NCBI RefSeq assembly: GCF_001513955.1
Contig: NZ_KQ948144.1
Coordinates: forward strand, 626,853 to 690,852
DNA: 64,000 nt
Source of the DNA: Streptomyces pseudovenezuelae
GTDB lineage: Bacteria > Actinomycetota > Actinomycetes > Streptomycetales > Streptomycetaceae
Reading direction: 5' to 3'
Shown here piece by piece: positions 37,021 through 46,112 of the stretch. A program made the position numbers and the translations under genes. The first letter of the stretch is position 1. Every line of letters begins with the position of its first letter. Under the pieces are notes generated by a model. It saw nothing but the letters and a program-made list of their open reading frames with translations. It had not been told where the DNA came from and searched no databases.

Positions 37021-39420
37021 TCAGCTGGTCGTCACCGCCGTGTCGTCGATCACGAAGCTCGTCTGGAGCGAGGAGTCCTCGACACCGGTGAACTTCAGGG
37101 TGACCGTCTGACCGGCGAAGGCCGACAGACTGAAGGACTTCTGGACGTACCCGGAGGCCGCGTTCAGGTTCGAGTACGTGGCCAGGGTCGTCGAACCGGC
37201 GGCCACCGTCAGCTTGTCGTACTGCGTGCTGGTGGTGGTCTCCGCCGTGTCGACGTGCAGGTAGAAGGTGAACGTCGTCCCCGTGCAGCCGCTCGGGACC
37301 GTCACCGACTGGGACAGCGTGTCGGTGTGGGTGGAGCCGTAGCCGTCCAGCCAGGCCTTGTAGGAGCCGGTGCGGGCGGCTTCGTCGGTGTCGTTGGTGA
37401 TGACACCGGTGGAGGCGGTCCAGGTCGTGCTGCCCGACTCGAAGCCCGCGTTGCCCAGCAGCTGCGTCGAGGTGCAGCTGCCGCCGCCGGCCGCGTTCAC
37501 GGTCCAGGTGAAGGACGCGGTGCCGGTCGCCCCGGTGCTGTCGGTGACCGTGACGGTCGTGCTGTACGACCCCGCGGTCGTCGGCGTACCGGAGATCGCG
37601 CCGGTGGAGGAGCTGATCGACAGGCCGGCGGGCAGTCCGGTGGCCACGTAGGTCAGTGAGCCGCTGTTGGTGGAACTCGCCGCGATCTGAAGGCTTACGG
37701 CGGTCCCGACCGTGCTGGTCTGGCTGCCCGGGTTGGTCACCGTCACGCCGGTCGACGGCACGGTGATGTGGCTGCCGACGTTGATGCCCGCGAAGGCGTT
37801 GCCGACCCCGGCGTACTGCGCGGAGCTGGTGCCGTACAGGGCGGCGGCCGCGTTCAGGGCGGCGGTGCGGGCCCCGGCGTAGTTGGTGCTGGACGTCATG
37901 TACGTCGTCAGCGCCTTGTACCAGATCTGCAGGGCGGCGGCCCGGCCGATCCCGGCGACGGCGACCCCGTCGGAGGTCGTGCTGGTGTAGGTCACGCCGT
38001 TGATCGTCTTGGTGCCGCTGCCCTCGGAGAGCAGGTAGAACATGTGGTTCGCGGGCCCGGACGAGTAGTGCACGTCGAGGTTGCCGACCCCCGAGTACCA
38101 GCTGTCCGCCGAGCCGCCGTCCTTGCTCGGCTTGTCCATGTACCGCAGCGGCGTGCCGTCGCCGTTGATGTCGATCTTCTCGCCGATGAGGTAGTCACCG
38201 ACGTCGGAGGAGTTGTTGGCGTAGAACTCCACGCCGGTGCCGAAGATGTCGGAGGTGGCTTCATTGAGGCCGCCCGACTCGCCGGTGTAGTTGAGCCCGG
38301 CCGTGTTGGACGTCACACCGTGGCTCATCTCGTGCCCGGCCACGTCCAGCGAGGTCAGCGCGTGTGTGCTGCTGGTGCCGTCGCCGTAGGTCATGCAGAA
38401 GCAGTCGTCGTCCCAGAAGGCGTTGACGTACGCCGTGCTGTAGTGGACCCGGCTGTAGGCGGCGACCCCGTCGTTCTTGATGCCGCTGCGCCCGAAGGTG
38501 TTCTTGTAGAAGTCCCAGGTCTCCTGGGCGCCGTAGTGGGCGTCCACGCCGGCGGTCTGGGTGTTGGAGCCGGAGCCGGTGCCCCAGACGTCGTCGGCGT
38601 CGGTCATCAGGGTGCCGGTGCCCGAGGTGCCGTTGTTGAGGCTGTACGTCTTGTGGCCGCCGCGCGAGGTGTCGTACAGCTGGTACGTCGAACCGGACAG
38701 CGCGGTGCCCATGGTGACCGTGCCGCTGTACTGGCTGTTGCCGGTGCCGGTCTCGATGCCCTCGAACCGGGAGAGCTCGGCGCCGGTCGTGGCGTCGGTG
38801 ACGACGTGCAGCTTGCTGGGCGTGCCGTCGTCCTGGAAGCCGGAGACCACCGTCTCCCAGGCCAGCTTGGGTGTGCCCGAGCCCGCCCAGATCACCTTGC
38901 GGGCGCTCTGCGCTGCCGGTTTCTCGGCCTTGAGCGTCTTGGCCGTCTTCAGTGCCTTGGTCTCGGCGGCCGCCTTGCCGAAGGTGGCGGTCGTGGACTT
39001 CACCGAGACGGTACGGCGGTTGTTGTTGAAGGTCGCGCCGAGTGTGCCCGTCGCCTGTGCGGCGGGGGGTGTGTGCACGACCAGGTCGCCGCCGAGGACG
39101 GGCAGGCCGTCGTAGGTGCGCTCGTAGCGGGTGTGCAGGGTGCCGTCGTTGTCCTTGACGACGTCCTTGACGACCAGCTTCTCCTTGGCGCCGAGGCCCA
39201 GGGAGTCGGCGGTCGTGGCGGCCTTGCCGGACGCGCTCTTGATCAGTGCCGTGCGCTGGGCCGGGGAGAGCTTGGCCTCCAGGCCTCCGGTGCGCAGCGG
39301 GCTGGGGTGGGGGGAGGCGGGCCCCGCGGCGGCGGGGACCGTCTGGACGCCTACGGCGAGGAGGGACGCGGCGGCCACCAGGGACGCGGCGATGGCTGAT
39401 CTTCGTGGGGAGGGTCTCAC
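37021..39420 (-). CDS. Secreted thermolysin-type M4 protease with C-terminal beta domains
   Basis: A 799-residue preproprotein. A signal peptide (SAIAASLVAAASLLAVGV) and an FTP/PepSY propeptide (LPVLGGDLVVHT, about residues 50-200) precede the catalytic domain. VAGHEMSHGV and GLNEATSD give the zinc ligands and catalytic Glu, and the active-site His is in NLDVHYSSGPANHMFY. An Ig-like putative domain (YVATGLPAGLSISSSTGAIS) and a C-terminal carbohydrate-binding-like beta domain (GNAGFESGSTTW to the end) follow. The GTG start has AGGAG 6 bases upstream. It is a nutrient-scavenging exoprotease by family. Confidence 0.93.
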   Translation of the reverse strand: MRPSPRRSAIAASLVAAASLLAVGVQTVPAAAGPASPHPSPLRTGGLEAKLSPAQRTALIKSASGKAATTADSLGLGAKEKLVVKDVVKDNDGTLHTRYERTYDGLPVLGGDLVVHTPPAAQATGTLGATFNNNRRTVSVKSTTATFGKAAAETKALKTAKTLKAEKPAAQSARKVIWAGSGTPKLAWETVVSGFQDDGTPSKLHVVTDATTGAELSRFEGIETGTGNSQYSGTVTMGTALSGSTYQLYDTSRGGHKTYSLNNGTSGTGTLMTDADDVWGTGSGSNTQTAGVDAHYGAQETWDFYKNTFGRSGIKNDGVAAYSRVHYSTAYVNAFWDDDCFCMTYGDGTSSTHALTSLDVAGHEMSHGVTSNTAGLNYTGESGGLNEATSDIFGTGVEFYANNSSDVGDYLIGEKIDINGDGTPLRYMDKPSKDGGSADSWYSGVGNLDVHYSSGPANHMFYLLSEGSGTKTINGVTYTSTTSDGVAVAGIGRAAALQIWYKALTTYMTSSTNYAGARTAALNAAAALYGTSSAQYAGVGNAFAGINVGSHITVPSTGVTVTNPGSQTSTVGTAVSLQIAASSTNSGSLTYVATGLPAGLSISSSTGAISGTPTTAGSYSTTVTVTDSTGATGTASFTWTVNAAGGGSCTSTQLLGNAGFESGSTTWTASTGVITNDTDEAARTGSYKAWLDGYGSTHTDTLSQSVTVPSGCTGTTFTFYLHVDTAETTTSTQYDKLTVAAGSTTLATYSNLNAASGYVQKSFSLSAFAGQTVTLKFTGVEDSSLQTSFVIDDTAVTTS

Positions 39421-39569
39421 TCGTACTCCTACTGCGACGACGGGGTGGAGGTGCCGTGCGGGAACTGCGTGAGAGCTGGCAGGAGAGTCGCACGGTTGTC
39501 CGGGTCATGTCATGCAGAGGAGGGGGAGACGAGGGTTATCCCTCGGCTCCCCTGTGTGTTCCTTGTGGA

Positions 39570-39986
39570 TCAGGCCTGGGCGGCAGCGCAGTCCGCGCAG
39601 GTGCCGAAGATCTCCACGGTGTGCGCCACGTTGACGTATCCGTGCTCGGCGGCGATCGCGTCGGCCCACTTCTCGACGGCCGGGCCCTCGACCTCCACGG
39701 CCTTGCCGCAGACCCGGCAGACCAGGTGGTGATGGTGGTCGCCGGTGGAGCAGCGCCGGTAGACGGACTCGCCTTCGGAGGTGCGCAGGACGTCGACCTC
39801 GCCCGCGTCGGCGAGGTTCTGGAGGGTGCGGTAGACCGTGGTCAGACCGACGGCGTCGCCCTTGTGCTTGAGCATGTCGTGCAGTTCCTGCGCGCTGCGG
39901 AACTCGTCGACCTCGTCGAGGGCCGCCGCCACGGCGGCCCGCTGCCGGGTGGCGCGGCCCTTCACGGGCGGTCCTGCGGTCGTCAC
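39570..39986 (-). CDS. zur: Zinc uptake regulator Zur (Fur family)
   Basis: A 138-residue Fur-family repressor. The winged helix (GLTTVYRTLQNLADAGEVD) is followed by the metal region HHHHLVCRVCGKAVEVEG and by CADC at the C terminus, giving two CxxC pairs for structural zinc. Linkage to znuB/C/A and Zur boxes upstream of znuA identify it as Zur rather than Fur or Nur. The GTG at 39986 has GGAGG upstream. It lies 58 bases after znuB and is last in the operon. Confidence 0.92.
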   Translation of the reverse strand: MTTAGPPVKGRATRQRAAVAAALDEVDEFRSAQELHDMLKHKGDAVGLTTVYRTLQNLADAGEVDVLRTSEGESVYRRCSTGDHHHHLVCRVCGKAVEVEGPAVEKWADAIAAEHGYVNVAHTVEIFGTCADCAAAQA

Positions 39987-40044
39987 GGGTTCCTCCTTCG
40001 TTCGGCACCTGCCGGGCCATTGTGCCAGCCCGGCCTGTGCCCGG

Positions 40045-40947
40045 TCAGACGCCGACCGTGCCGTCCGCCTGCCGACTGGCCGGAATCGCACACTCCGCGG
40101 GGTCCGGGGCGGGTTGCGCGGCCGCCGCCGCCCGGGCCCGTCGCCTGGCCAGCGGGGTGGCCAGACCCGTCAGCACGATGAACGCCCCGATGGTCAGCAG
40201 CACGATCGTCGCACCGGGCGGCACGTCCTGGTAGTACGAGGTCACGGTGCCGCTGATCGTCACCGTCACGCCGATCGCCACCGCGATCGCGAAGGTGGCC
40301 GCGAAGCTCCGGGTGAGCTGCTGGGCCGCCGCCACCGGCACCACCATCAGCGCGCTGACCAGCAGCAGCCCGACCACGCGCATCGCGACGGTCACCGTCA
40401 CCGCGGCCGTGACCGCGGTCAGCAGGTTGAGCGCGCGCACCGGCAGACCGGTGACCCGCGCGAACTCCTCGTCCTGGCTGACCGCGAACAGCTGGCGGCG
40501 CAGACCGAGGGTGACGAGCACCACGAACGCGGCGAGCACACAGATCGCCGTCACGTCCGACTCGGAGACCGTGGACAGCGAACCGAACAGGTACGACGTC
40601 AGGTTGGCGTTGGAGCCGCCGGGCGCGAGGTTGATGAACATCACGCCGCCGGCCATACCGCCGTAGAAGAGCATCGCGAGGGCGATGTCACCGCGCGTCC
40701 TGCCGTACCAGCGGATCAGCTCCATGAGTACCGCGCCGAGGACCGAGACCAGGGTGGCCATCCACACCGGCGACCAGGAGAGCAGGAAGCCGAGGCCGAC
40801 GCCGGTCATCGCGACATGGCCGATTCCGTCGCCCATGAGGGCCTGGCGGCGCTGGACGAGGTAGATGCCGACGGCGGGGGCGGTGATGCCGACCAGGACG
40901 GCGGCGAGCAGGGCCCGCTGCATGAAGGCGTAGTCGAGGAAGTCCAT
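40045..40947 (-). CDS. znuB: Zinc ABC transporter permease ZnuB
   Basis: A 300-residue membrane permease with eight to nine hydrophobic segments. RRQALMGDGIGHVAMTGVGLG is the family signature of ABC-3 metal permeases. The C-terminal cytoplasmic tail is Ala/Arg-rich. Its ATG coincides with the last base of the znuC stop, giving tight coupling. It transports Zn(II) delivered by ZnuA, powered by ZnuC. Repression by Zur is expected. Confidence 0.93.
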   Translation of the reverse strand: MDFLDYAFMQRALLAAVLVGITAPAVGIYLVQRRQALMGDGIGHVAMTGVGLGFLLSWSPVWMATLVSVLGAVLMELIRWYGRTRGDIALAMLFYGGMAGGVMFINLAPGGSNANLTSYLFGSLSTVSESDVTAICVLAAFVVLVTLGLRRQLFAVSQDEEFARVTGLPVRALNLLTAVTAAVTVTVAMRVVGLLLVSALMVVPVAAAQQLTRSFAATFAIAVAIGVTVTISGTVTSYYQDVPPGATIVLLTIGAFIVLTGLATPLARRRARAAAAAQPAPDPAECAIPASRQADGTVGV

Positions 40948-41705
40948 CAGCTCAGCAGTCCCGTACGGATCGGCTCGTGGTCGTGGGGGTGGACGTGGTC
41001 GTGGCCCGGCAGGGCGTGCTGGCCGACCGCCCGCGGGGGCGGTCCGTCGTGCTGCACACAGCCGTCGCGCAGGACCACCGCCCGGTCGATCAGGGGCTCC
41101 AGCGGGCCGAGTTCGTGCAGCACGAGCAGGACCGTGGTGCCCTGGGCGACCTGTTCGCCGAGGGTGCGGGCCAGCACCTCCTGGCTGGCCAGGTCCACGC
41201 CCGCCATCGGCTCGTCCATGATCAGGAGTTCGGGTTCGGCGGCGAGCGCGCGGGCGATCAGCACGCGCTGGTGCTGGCCGCCGGAGAGGGCGTTCACGGA
41301 GTCCCTGGCCCGGTCCGCCATGCCGACCAGCTCCAGGGCCCGGCGCACGGCTGCCTTGTCGGCCTTGCGGAGCACGCCGAAGCGGGCGCGGGACAGCCGT
41401 CCCGAGGAGACGATCTCGGTGACGGTCGCGGGGACGCCGCCCGCGGCGGTGGTGCGCTGCGGGACGTATCCGACCCGCGCCCAGTCCCGGAAGCGTCCGC
41501 GCGGGGTGCCGAACAGCTCGATCTCCCCGGCGGAGGCGGGCACTTGGCCGATGATCGTGCGGATCGCGGTGGACTTGCCGGAGCCGTTGGCACCGAGCAG
41601 CGCGACGACCTCACCGCGGTGCACGGTGAGGTCGATGCCGCGCAGCACGGGCCGCGAGCCCAGGTCGGCGCGGACTGCGCGCAACGCGATGACGGACTCG
41701 CTCAT
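40947..41705 (-). CDS. znuC: Zinc ABC transporter ATPase ZnuC
   Basis: An ATP-binding subunit of about 252 residues. Walker A is GANGSGKST, the signature is LSGGQHQR, Walker B is LLIMDEP and the H-loop is VLHELG. A histidine-rich tail (HDHVHPHDHEP) suggests zinc handling. The ATG at 41705 has GGAGG 5 bases upstream. A second ATG at 41723 overlaps the znuA stop (ATGA) and also has GGGAG, so either could be used. It lies between znuA and znuB in the operon. Confidence 0.93.
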   Translation of the reverse strand: MSESVIALRAVRADLGSRPVLRGIDLTVHRGEVVALLGANGSGKSTAIRTIIGQVPASAGEIELFGTPRGRFRDWARVGYVPQRTTAAGGVPATVTEIVSSGRLSRARFGVLRKADKAAVRRALELVGMADRARDSVNALSGGQHQRVLIARALAAEPELLIMDEPMAGVDLASQEVLARTLGEQVAQGTTVLLVLHELGPLEPLIDRAVVLRDGCVQHDGPPPRAVGQHALPGHDHVHPHDHEPIRTGLLS

Positions 41706-41719
41706 GCCGGCCTCCGATG

Positions 41720-42667
41720 TCATTTCGCTCCCAGGGCGCCCTGCAGCGCCTTGAGGTTGGCTTCCTGGACCGCGAAGTAGTCCTTGCCGCGGGACTTGGC
41801 GGTGATGCCCTCGATCGGGTCGAGGACGTCCGTCTTCAGCCCGGCGTCGGAGGCGATGGTCTTGGCGGTCTTGTCGCTGACGAGCGTCTCGTAGAACACG
41901 GTCGTCACCCCGTCGGCCTTCGCCATCTTCTCAAGGTCCTTGACGCGGGCGGCGCTCGGCTCCGACTCCGGGTCCAGGCCGTTGATGGCCTCCTCGGTGA
42001 GGCCGTAGCGCTCGGCGAGGTAGCCGAAGGCGGCGTGGGTGGTGATGAAGACCTTGGTGCCGGTGTTCCTGAGCCCGCTCTCGAACTGCGTGTTCAGCGC
42101 GTCGAGCTTCTTCACCAGGGCCGCCGTGTTGGCCTTGTAGGCGGCCGCGTGGTCCGGGTCGGCCTTCTCGAAGGCCTTGCCGACTCCCTCGGCGATCTGC
42201 GCGTAGCGCACCGGGTCGAGCCAGACGTGCGGGTCGAGACCTTCGAGTTCGTCGTCGGGGTGGTCGTCGTGCTCGGCCGCGTGGCCGCCGACCTCGTTGC
42301 CGTGCTTCTCCAGCGAGGTGAGGGAGGCGGCGTCGATCTTCGTCCTGATCTCGGACTGGTTCACCGCGTCGTCGACGGAGGGCTGGAGGTTCTTGAGGTA
42401 GAGCACCGCGTCGGACTCCTGGAGCTGCGCGGTCTGCCGGGCGCTGATCTCCAGGTCGTGCGGCTCCTGGCCGGGCTCGGTCAGGCTCGTGACGTGCACG
42501 TGGTCCCCGCCTATCTGCTCGGCGAGGAAGGCCATCGGGTAGAAGGACGCGACGACGTCGAACTTGCCGGTGCCGCCCGCGACGGCGCTGTCGGTGGAGC
42601 AGGCGGAGAGGGCGGCGAGGGCCGCGGCCGCGGCGACCGCGGGTATGAGGTGACGTCGTACGTTCAT
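41720..42667 (-). CDS. znuA: Zinc-binding lipoprotein ZnuA
   Basis: A substrate-binding lipoprotein of about 315 residues. The lipobox is LAALSAC. The cluster A-1 landmarks include EPHDLEISARQ, the His-rich loop (HAAEHDDHPDDE) typical of zinc rather than manganese proteins, DPHVWLDP, and THAAFGYLAERYGL. The ATG at 42667 gives the best lipoprotein signal (MNVRRHLIPAV). Earlier in-frame starts (42676, 42682, 42685) overlap the Zur box. No clear ribosome site is seen, so the mRNA may be leaderless or nearly so. Confidence 0.92.
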   Translation of the reverse strand: MNVRRHLIPAVAAAAALAALSACSTDSAVAGGTGKFDVVASFYPMAFLAEQIGGDHVHVTSLTEPGQEPHDLEISARQTAQLQESDAVLYLKNLQPSVDDAVNQSEIRTKIDAASLTSLEKHGNEVGGHAAEHDDHPDDELEGLDPHVWLDPVRYAQIAEGVGKAFEKADPDHAAAYKANTAALVKKLDALNTQFESGLRNTGTKVFITTHAAFGYLAERYGLTEEAINGLDPESEPSAARVKDLEKMAKADGVTTVFYETLVSDKTAKTIASDAGLKTDVLDPIEGITAKSRGKDYFAVQEANLKALQGALGAK

Positions 42668-42681
42668 GACAGTCATTTTCA
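42667..42681. promoter_or_regulatory. Zur box 1 (znuA proximal)
   Basis: TGACAGTCATTTTCA, followed by TCA, agrees at 13 of 15 positions with the Streptomyces Zur consensus TGAAAATCATTTTCA. It overlaps the znuA start region. Confidence 0.78.
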
Positions 42682-42688
42682 TCAAATA

Positions 42689-42703
42689 TGGAAACCGTTG
42701 TCA
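42689..42703. promoter_or_regulatory. Zur box 2 (znuA/glyS gap)
   Basis: TGGAAACCGTTGTCA is a 7-1-7 imperfect palindrome (11 of 15 positions agree with the Zur consensus). It is centred 22 bases from box 1, about two helical turns, so two Zur dimers could bind one face. Confidence 0.65.
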
Positions 42704-42798
42704 ACAAGGTCCGGGTCGCGAACCGATTTGATACCGGGGGTGGCCGCGCCGGTAACCTGAGGCATTCGCTGCCGTCCATTCGTCATGAAGAGAGCACC

Positions 42799-44181
42799 GT
42801 GGCCGCCGACAAGATCGACACCATCGTCAGCCTGAGCAAGCGCCGGGGCTTCGTTTTCCCGTGTAGTGAGATCTACGGAGGCCAGAAGGCCGCCTGGGAC
42901 TACGGACCGCTGGGTGTCGAGCTCAAGGAGAACCTGAAGCGTCAGTGGTGGCGTTACATGGTGACGTCCCGCGAGGACGTGGTCGGTCTCGACTCGTCCG
43001 TGATCCTGGCCCCCGAGGTCTGGGTCGCCTCCGGTCACGTGGCCACCTTCACGGACCCGCTGACCGAGTGCACCTCCTGCCACAAGCGGTTCCGCGCGGA
43101 CCACCTGGAGGAGGCGTACGAGGCCAAGAAGGGGCACGCCCCGGAGAACGGCCTCGCCGACGTGAACTGCCCCAACTGCGGCAACAAGGGCCAGTTCACC
43201 GAGCCCAAGCAGTTCTCGGGTCTGCTCTCCACCCACCTCGGCCCGACCCAGGACTCCGGCTCCGTGGCCTACCTGCGTCCGGAGACCGCGCAGGGAATCT
43301 TCACCAACTTCGCCCAGGTGCAGGTCGCTTCGCGTAAGAAGCCGCCGTTCGGCATCGCGCAGATGGGCAAGTCCTTCCGCAACGAGATCACGCCCGGCAA
43401 CTTCATCTTCCGCACCCGCGAGTTCGAGCAGATGGAGATGGAGTTCTTCGTCAAGCCGGGCGAGGACGAGAAGTGGCAGGAGTACTGGATGGAGCAGCGC
43501 TGGAACTGGTACACCGGCCTGGGTCTCCGCGAGGAGAACATGCGCTGGTACGACCACCCGGCGGAGAAGCTCTCCCACTACTCCAAGCGCACCGCCGACA
43601 TCGAGTACCGCTTCCAGTTCGGCGGCAACGAGTGGGGTGAGCTGGAGGGTGTGGCCAACCGCACCGACTACGACCTCACCGCCCACTCCAAGGCCTCCGG
43701 CCAGGACCTCTTCTTCTACGACCAGGAGGCCGGCGAGCGCTGGACGCCGTACGTCATCGAGCCCGCGGCCGGTGTCGGCCGCGCGATGCTGGCCTTCCTG
43801 CTCGACGCCTACGTCGAGGACGAGGCGCCCAACGCCAAGGGCAAGCTGGAGAAGCGCACGGTGCTGCGCCTCGACCACCGCCTCGCCCCGGTGAAGGTCG
43901 CGGTCCTGCCGCTGTCCCGCAACCCCGAGCTGTCCCCGAAGGCCAAGGGCCTCGCCCAGACGCTGCGCCAGAACTGGAACATCGAGTTCGACGACGCCGG
44001 CGCGATCGGCCGCCGCTACCGGCGCCAGGACGAGATCGGCACGCCGTACTGCGTGACGGTCGACTTCGACACCCTGGACGACAACGCGGTGACGGTCCGC
44101 GAGCGCGACTCCATGAAGCAGGAGCGCGTCTCCCTCGACCAGATCGAGGGCTACCTGGCCGGCCGGCTGATCGGCTGCTAG
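42799..44181 (+). CDS. glyS: Glycyl-tRNA synthetase (alpha2 type)
   Basis: A 460-residue class II synthetase of the homodimeric type. Class II motif 2 lies around [20 protein letters not shown]. Zinc-binding cysteines are in CTSCHKRF and CPNCGNKG. Motif 3 and the anticodon-binding domain follow ([18 protein letters not shown] at about residue 355). The GTG at 42799 with AAGAGAG upstream fits the family N terminus ([12 protein letters not shown]). It is divergent from znuA and ends in a strong terminator. Confidence 0.96.
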   Translation: MAADKIDTIVSLSKRRGFVFPCSEIYGGQKAAWDYGPLGVELKENLKRQWWRYMVTSREDVVGLDSSVILAPEVWVASGHVATFTDPLTECTSCHKRFRADHLEEAYEAKKGHAPENGLADVNCPNCGNKGQFTEPKQFSGLLSTHLGPTQDSGSVAYLRPETAQGIFTNFAQVQVASRKKPPFGIAQMGKSFRNEITPGNFIFRTREFEQMEMEFFVKPGEDEKWQEYWMEQRWNWYTGLGLREENMRWYDHPAEKLSHYSKRTADIEYRFQFGGNEWGELEGVANRTDYDLTAHSKASGQDLFFYDQEAGERWTPYVIEPAAGVGRAMLAFLLDAYVEDEAPNAKGKLEKRTVLRLDHRLAPVKVAVLPLSRNPELSPKAKGLAQTLRQNWNIEFDDAGAIGRRYRRQDEIGTPYCVTVDFDTLDDNAVTVRERDSMKQERVSLDQIEGYLAGRLIGC

Positions 44182-44198
44182 GTCCCCCGGCTGTCTTT

Positions 44199-44240
44199 GG
44201 CCCCCGATACAGGCCCGGCGCTGGCCCTGTGTCGGGGGCC
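44199..44240 (+). terminator. Terminator of glyS
   Basis: GGCCCCCGATACAGG (44199-44213) pairs with 44226-44240 over 15 positions with one G-T wobble and a 12-base loop. It is 17 bases after the glyS stop. Confidence 0.9.
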
Positions 44241-44262
44241 GTTCGCTGTCCAGGCTGGCCTC

Positions 44263-44871
44263 ATGAGCCTCGCCTTCCTCCTCACCACCCTCGTCGTGGT
44301 CGCCACTCCCGGCACCGGGGTCGTCTACACCCTCGCCGCCGGGCTCTCCCGGGGTCCTCGCGCGAGCGTCGTCGCCGCGTTCGCCTGCACCCTCGGGATC
44401 GTGCCGCACGTCCTGGCCACCGTCACCGGGCTCGCCGCGCTGCTGAACGCCAGTGCGGTGGCCTTCCGGACGGTCAAGTACGCCGGGGTCGCCTACCTCC
44501 TGTACATGGCCTGGGCGACCGTGCGGGACAAGGAGGTCATCGACGTCGACCAGGACGCGGCGCCCCGGTCCGCGGGCCGCGTGATCGTCCGAGGGGTGCT
44601 GATCAACCTCCTCAACCCGAAGCTGACGATCTTCTTCCTCGCCTTCCTGCCGCAGTTCGTGAGTCCGTCCGAACCGCACGCCCTGCCGCGCATGCTGGCC
44701 CTGAGCGGGGTCTTCATGCTGGCGACCTTCGTGGTCTTCGCCGGGTACGGGGTGCTCGCCGCCTCGGTCCGCAGCCAGGTGATCTCGCGGCCCCGGGTGA
44801 TGGCCTGGCTGCGGCGGAGTTTCGCGGGGTCCTTCGTGCTGCTCGGGGTGAAGCTGGCGACCACCGACTGA
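44263..44871 (+). CDS. LysE-family exporter
   Basis: A 202-residue membrane protein with five to six hydrophobic segments. VVVATPGTGVVYTLAAGLSRGPRAS is split around the family's PGP-type motif (here PGTGVVY) at residues 15-22. GVLINLLNPKLTIFFLAFLPQF is the second signature (NPK). The family exports amino acids or related small metabolites. The ATG at 44263 is used; the frame upstream lies within the glyS terminator. Substrate unknown. Confidence 0.9.
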   Translation: MSLAFLLTTLVVVATPGTGVVYTLAAGLSRGPRASVVAAFACTLGIVPHVLATVTGLAALLNASAVAFRTVKYAGVAYLLYMAWATVRDKEVIDVDQDAAPRSAGRVIVRGVLINLLNPKLTIFFLAFLPQFVSPSEPHALPRMLALSGVFMLATFVVFAGYGVLAASVRSQVISRPRVMAWLRRSFAGSFVLLGVKLATTD

Positions 44872-44888
44872 CAGATGGCGGCTGACAG

Positions 44889-44926
44889 ATGACAGCTGAC
44901 AGATATTGAAATCTGTCAGCTGTCAT
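44889..44926. promoter_or_regulatory. 38-bp palindromic operator upstream of the aldo/keto reductase
   Basis: Two perfect 16-base arms (44889-44904 and 44911-44926; ATGACAGCTGACAGAT) surround ATTGAA. CTGACAGAT is also repeated directly at 44869, 44882 and 44896. The palindrome ends 15 bases before the ATG at 44942. The arrangement suggests a repressor site for the aldo/keto reductase, with the TetR regulator at 46113 as one candidate binder. Confidence 0.75.
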
Positions 44927-44941
44927 GGCAGGGTGGATCGC

Positions 44942-45952
44942 ATGACGATGCGAACCCGAACCCTCGGAACCAACGGCCCCCAGGTCTCCGCCCTCGGCCT
45001 CGGCTGCATGGGCATGTCCGCGCTGTACGGCGAGGCGGACCGGACGGAGTCGATCGCGACGATCCACGCCGCCCTGGAGGCGGGCGTGACCCTCCTCGAC
45101 ACCGGCGACTTCTACGCCATGGGCCACAACGAGTTGCTGATCGGCGAGGCGCTGCGCACCGCGCCCGCCGCGCGGCGCGAACAGGCCCTGCTGAGCGTCA
45201 AGTTCGGCGCGCTGCGCGGCCCCGGCGGCGAATGGGCCGGCTACGACGGTCGCCCCGCCGCCGTGAAGAACTTCGCCGCGTACTCGCTCCAGCGCCTCGG
45301 CGCCGACCACATCGACGTCTACCGGATCGCCCGGCTCGACCCCGACGTCCCGATCGAGGAGACCGTGGGCGCGATCGCCGAGCTGATCGAGCAGGGGTAC
45401 GTCCGGCACGTGGGCCTCAGCGAGGTCGGCGCCGAGACCATCCGCCGGGCCGCGGCCACCGCGCCCGTCGCGGACCTCCAGATCGAGTACTCGCTGATCA
45501 GCCGGGGTATCGAGCGGTCCATCCTGCCGACCACCCGTGAGCTGGGCATCTCGATCACCGCGTACGGAGTCCTGGCCCGCGGGCTGATCTCCGGCCACTT
45601 CAGCGCCGACCGGCGGCTCGGGGCGAACGACTTCCGCGCCCACTCGCCCCGCTTCCAGGGGGACAACCTCCGGCGCAACCTGGATCTGGTGGAGGCCCTG
45701 CGCAAGCTCGCCGAGCAGAAGGGCGTCTCGGTCGCGCAGATCGCGATCGCCTGGGCACTGGCCCAGGGCGAGGACATCGTCCCGCTGATCGGTGCCCGCA
45801 GCCGGGAGCGGCTCACCGAGTCGCTGGGGGCGCTGGACGTCGTACTGGACGCGGACGAACTGGCCGCGATCGAGGAGGCCGTGCCGGCGGACGCGGTGGC
45901 CGGGGAGCGGTATGCGGCGCCGCAGATGGCCATGCTGGACAGCGAGCGGTGA
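44942..45952 (+). CDS. Aldo/keto reductase
   Basis: A 336-residue (beta/alpha)8 NADPH-dependent reductase. LGTNGPQVSALGLGCMGMS opens the fold. LLDTGDFYAMGHNE carries the catalytic Asp and Tyr and LLSVKFGALRG the Lys. The fourth residue, normally His in a YYxHRxDP-like strand, is absent: here the strand reads VYRIARLDPD. This may narrow activity or mark a subfamily. The ATG at 44942 is close to GGTGGA. A large palindrome lies just upstream. Substrate unknown. Confidence 0.88.
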   Translation: MTMRTRTLGTNGPQVSALGLGCMGMSALYGEADRTESIATIHAALEAGVTLLDTGDFYAMGHNELLIGEALRTAPAARREQALLSVKFGALRGPGGEWAGYDGRPAAVKNFAAYSLQRLGADHIDVYRIARLDPDVPIEETVGAIAELIEQGYVRHVGLSEVGAETIRRAAATAPVADLQIEYSLISRGIERSILPTTRELGISITAYGVLARGLISGHFSADRRLGANDFRAHSPRFQGDNLRRNLDLVEALRKLAEQKGVSVAQIAIAWALAQGEDIVPLIGARSRERLTESLGALDVVLDADELAAIEEAVPADAVAGERYAAPQMAMLDSER

Positions 45953-46003
45953 ACGCCGGGCAGGGGAGAGGGCGCGAGGGCGGCTGTCGTAGGCCGGCCG
46001 CGG

Positions 46004-46040
46004 GCCGCCGGGGGCTGGTCGCGCAGTTCCCCGCGCCCCT
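46004..46040 (+). repeat. Dispersed 20-bp repeat, copy C
   Basis: The exact core GCGCAGTTCCCCGCGCCCCT is at 46021-46040 and the flank CCGGGGGCTGGTC matches copy A. It lies between the aldo/keto reductase and the TetR gene. Confidence 0.85.
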
Positions 46041-46112
46041 CGGTGAGTGCGGTGCGGGCTGGTCGAGCGGTACCCACCCGGCGGCGCACACCGTGCCAGG
46101 TACCTTCTAGGC

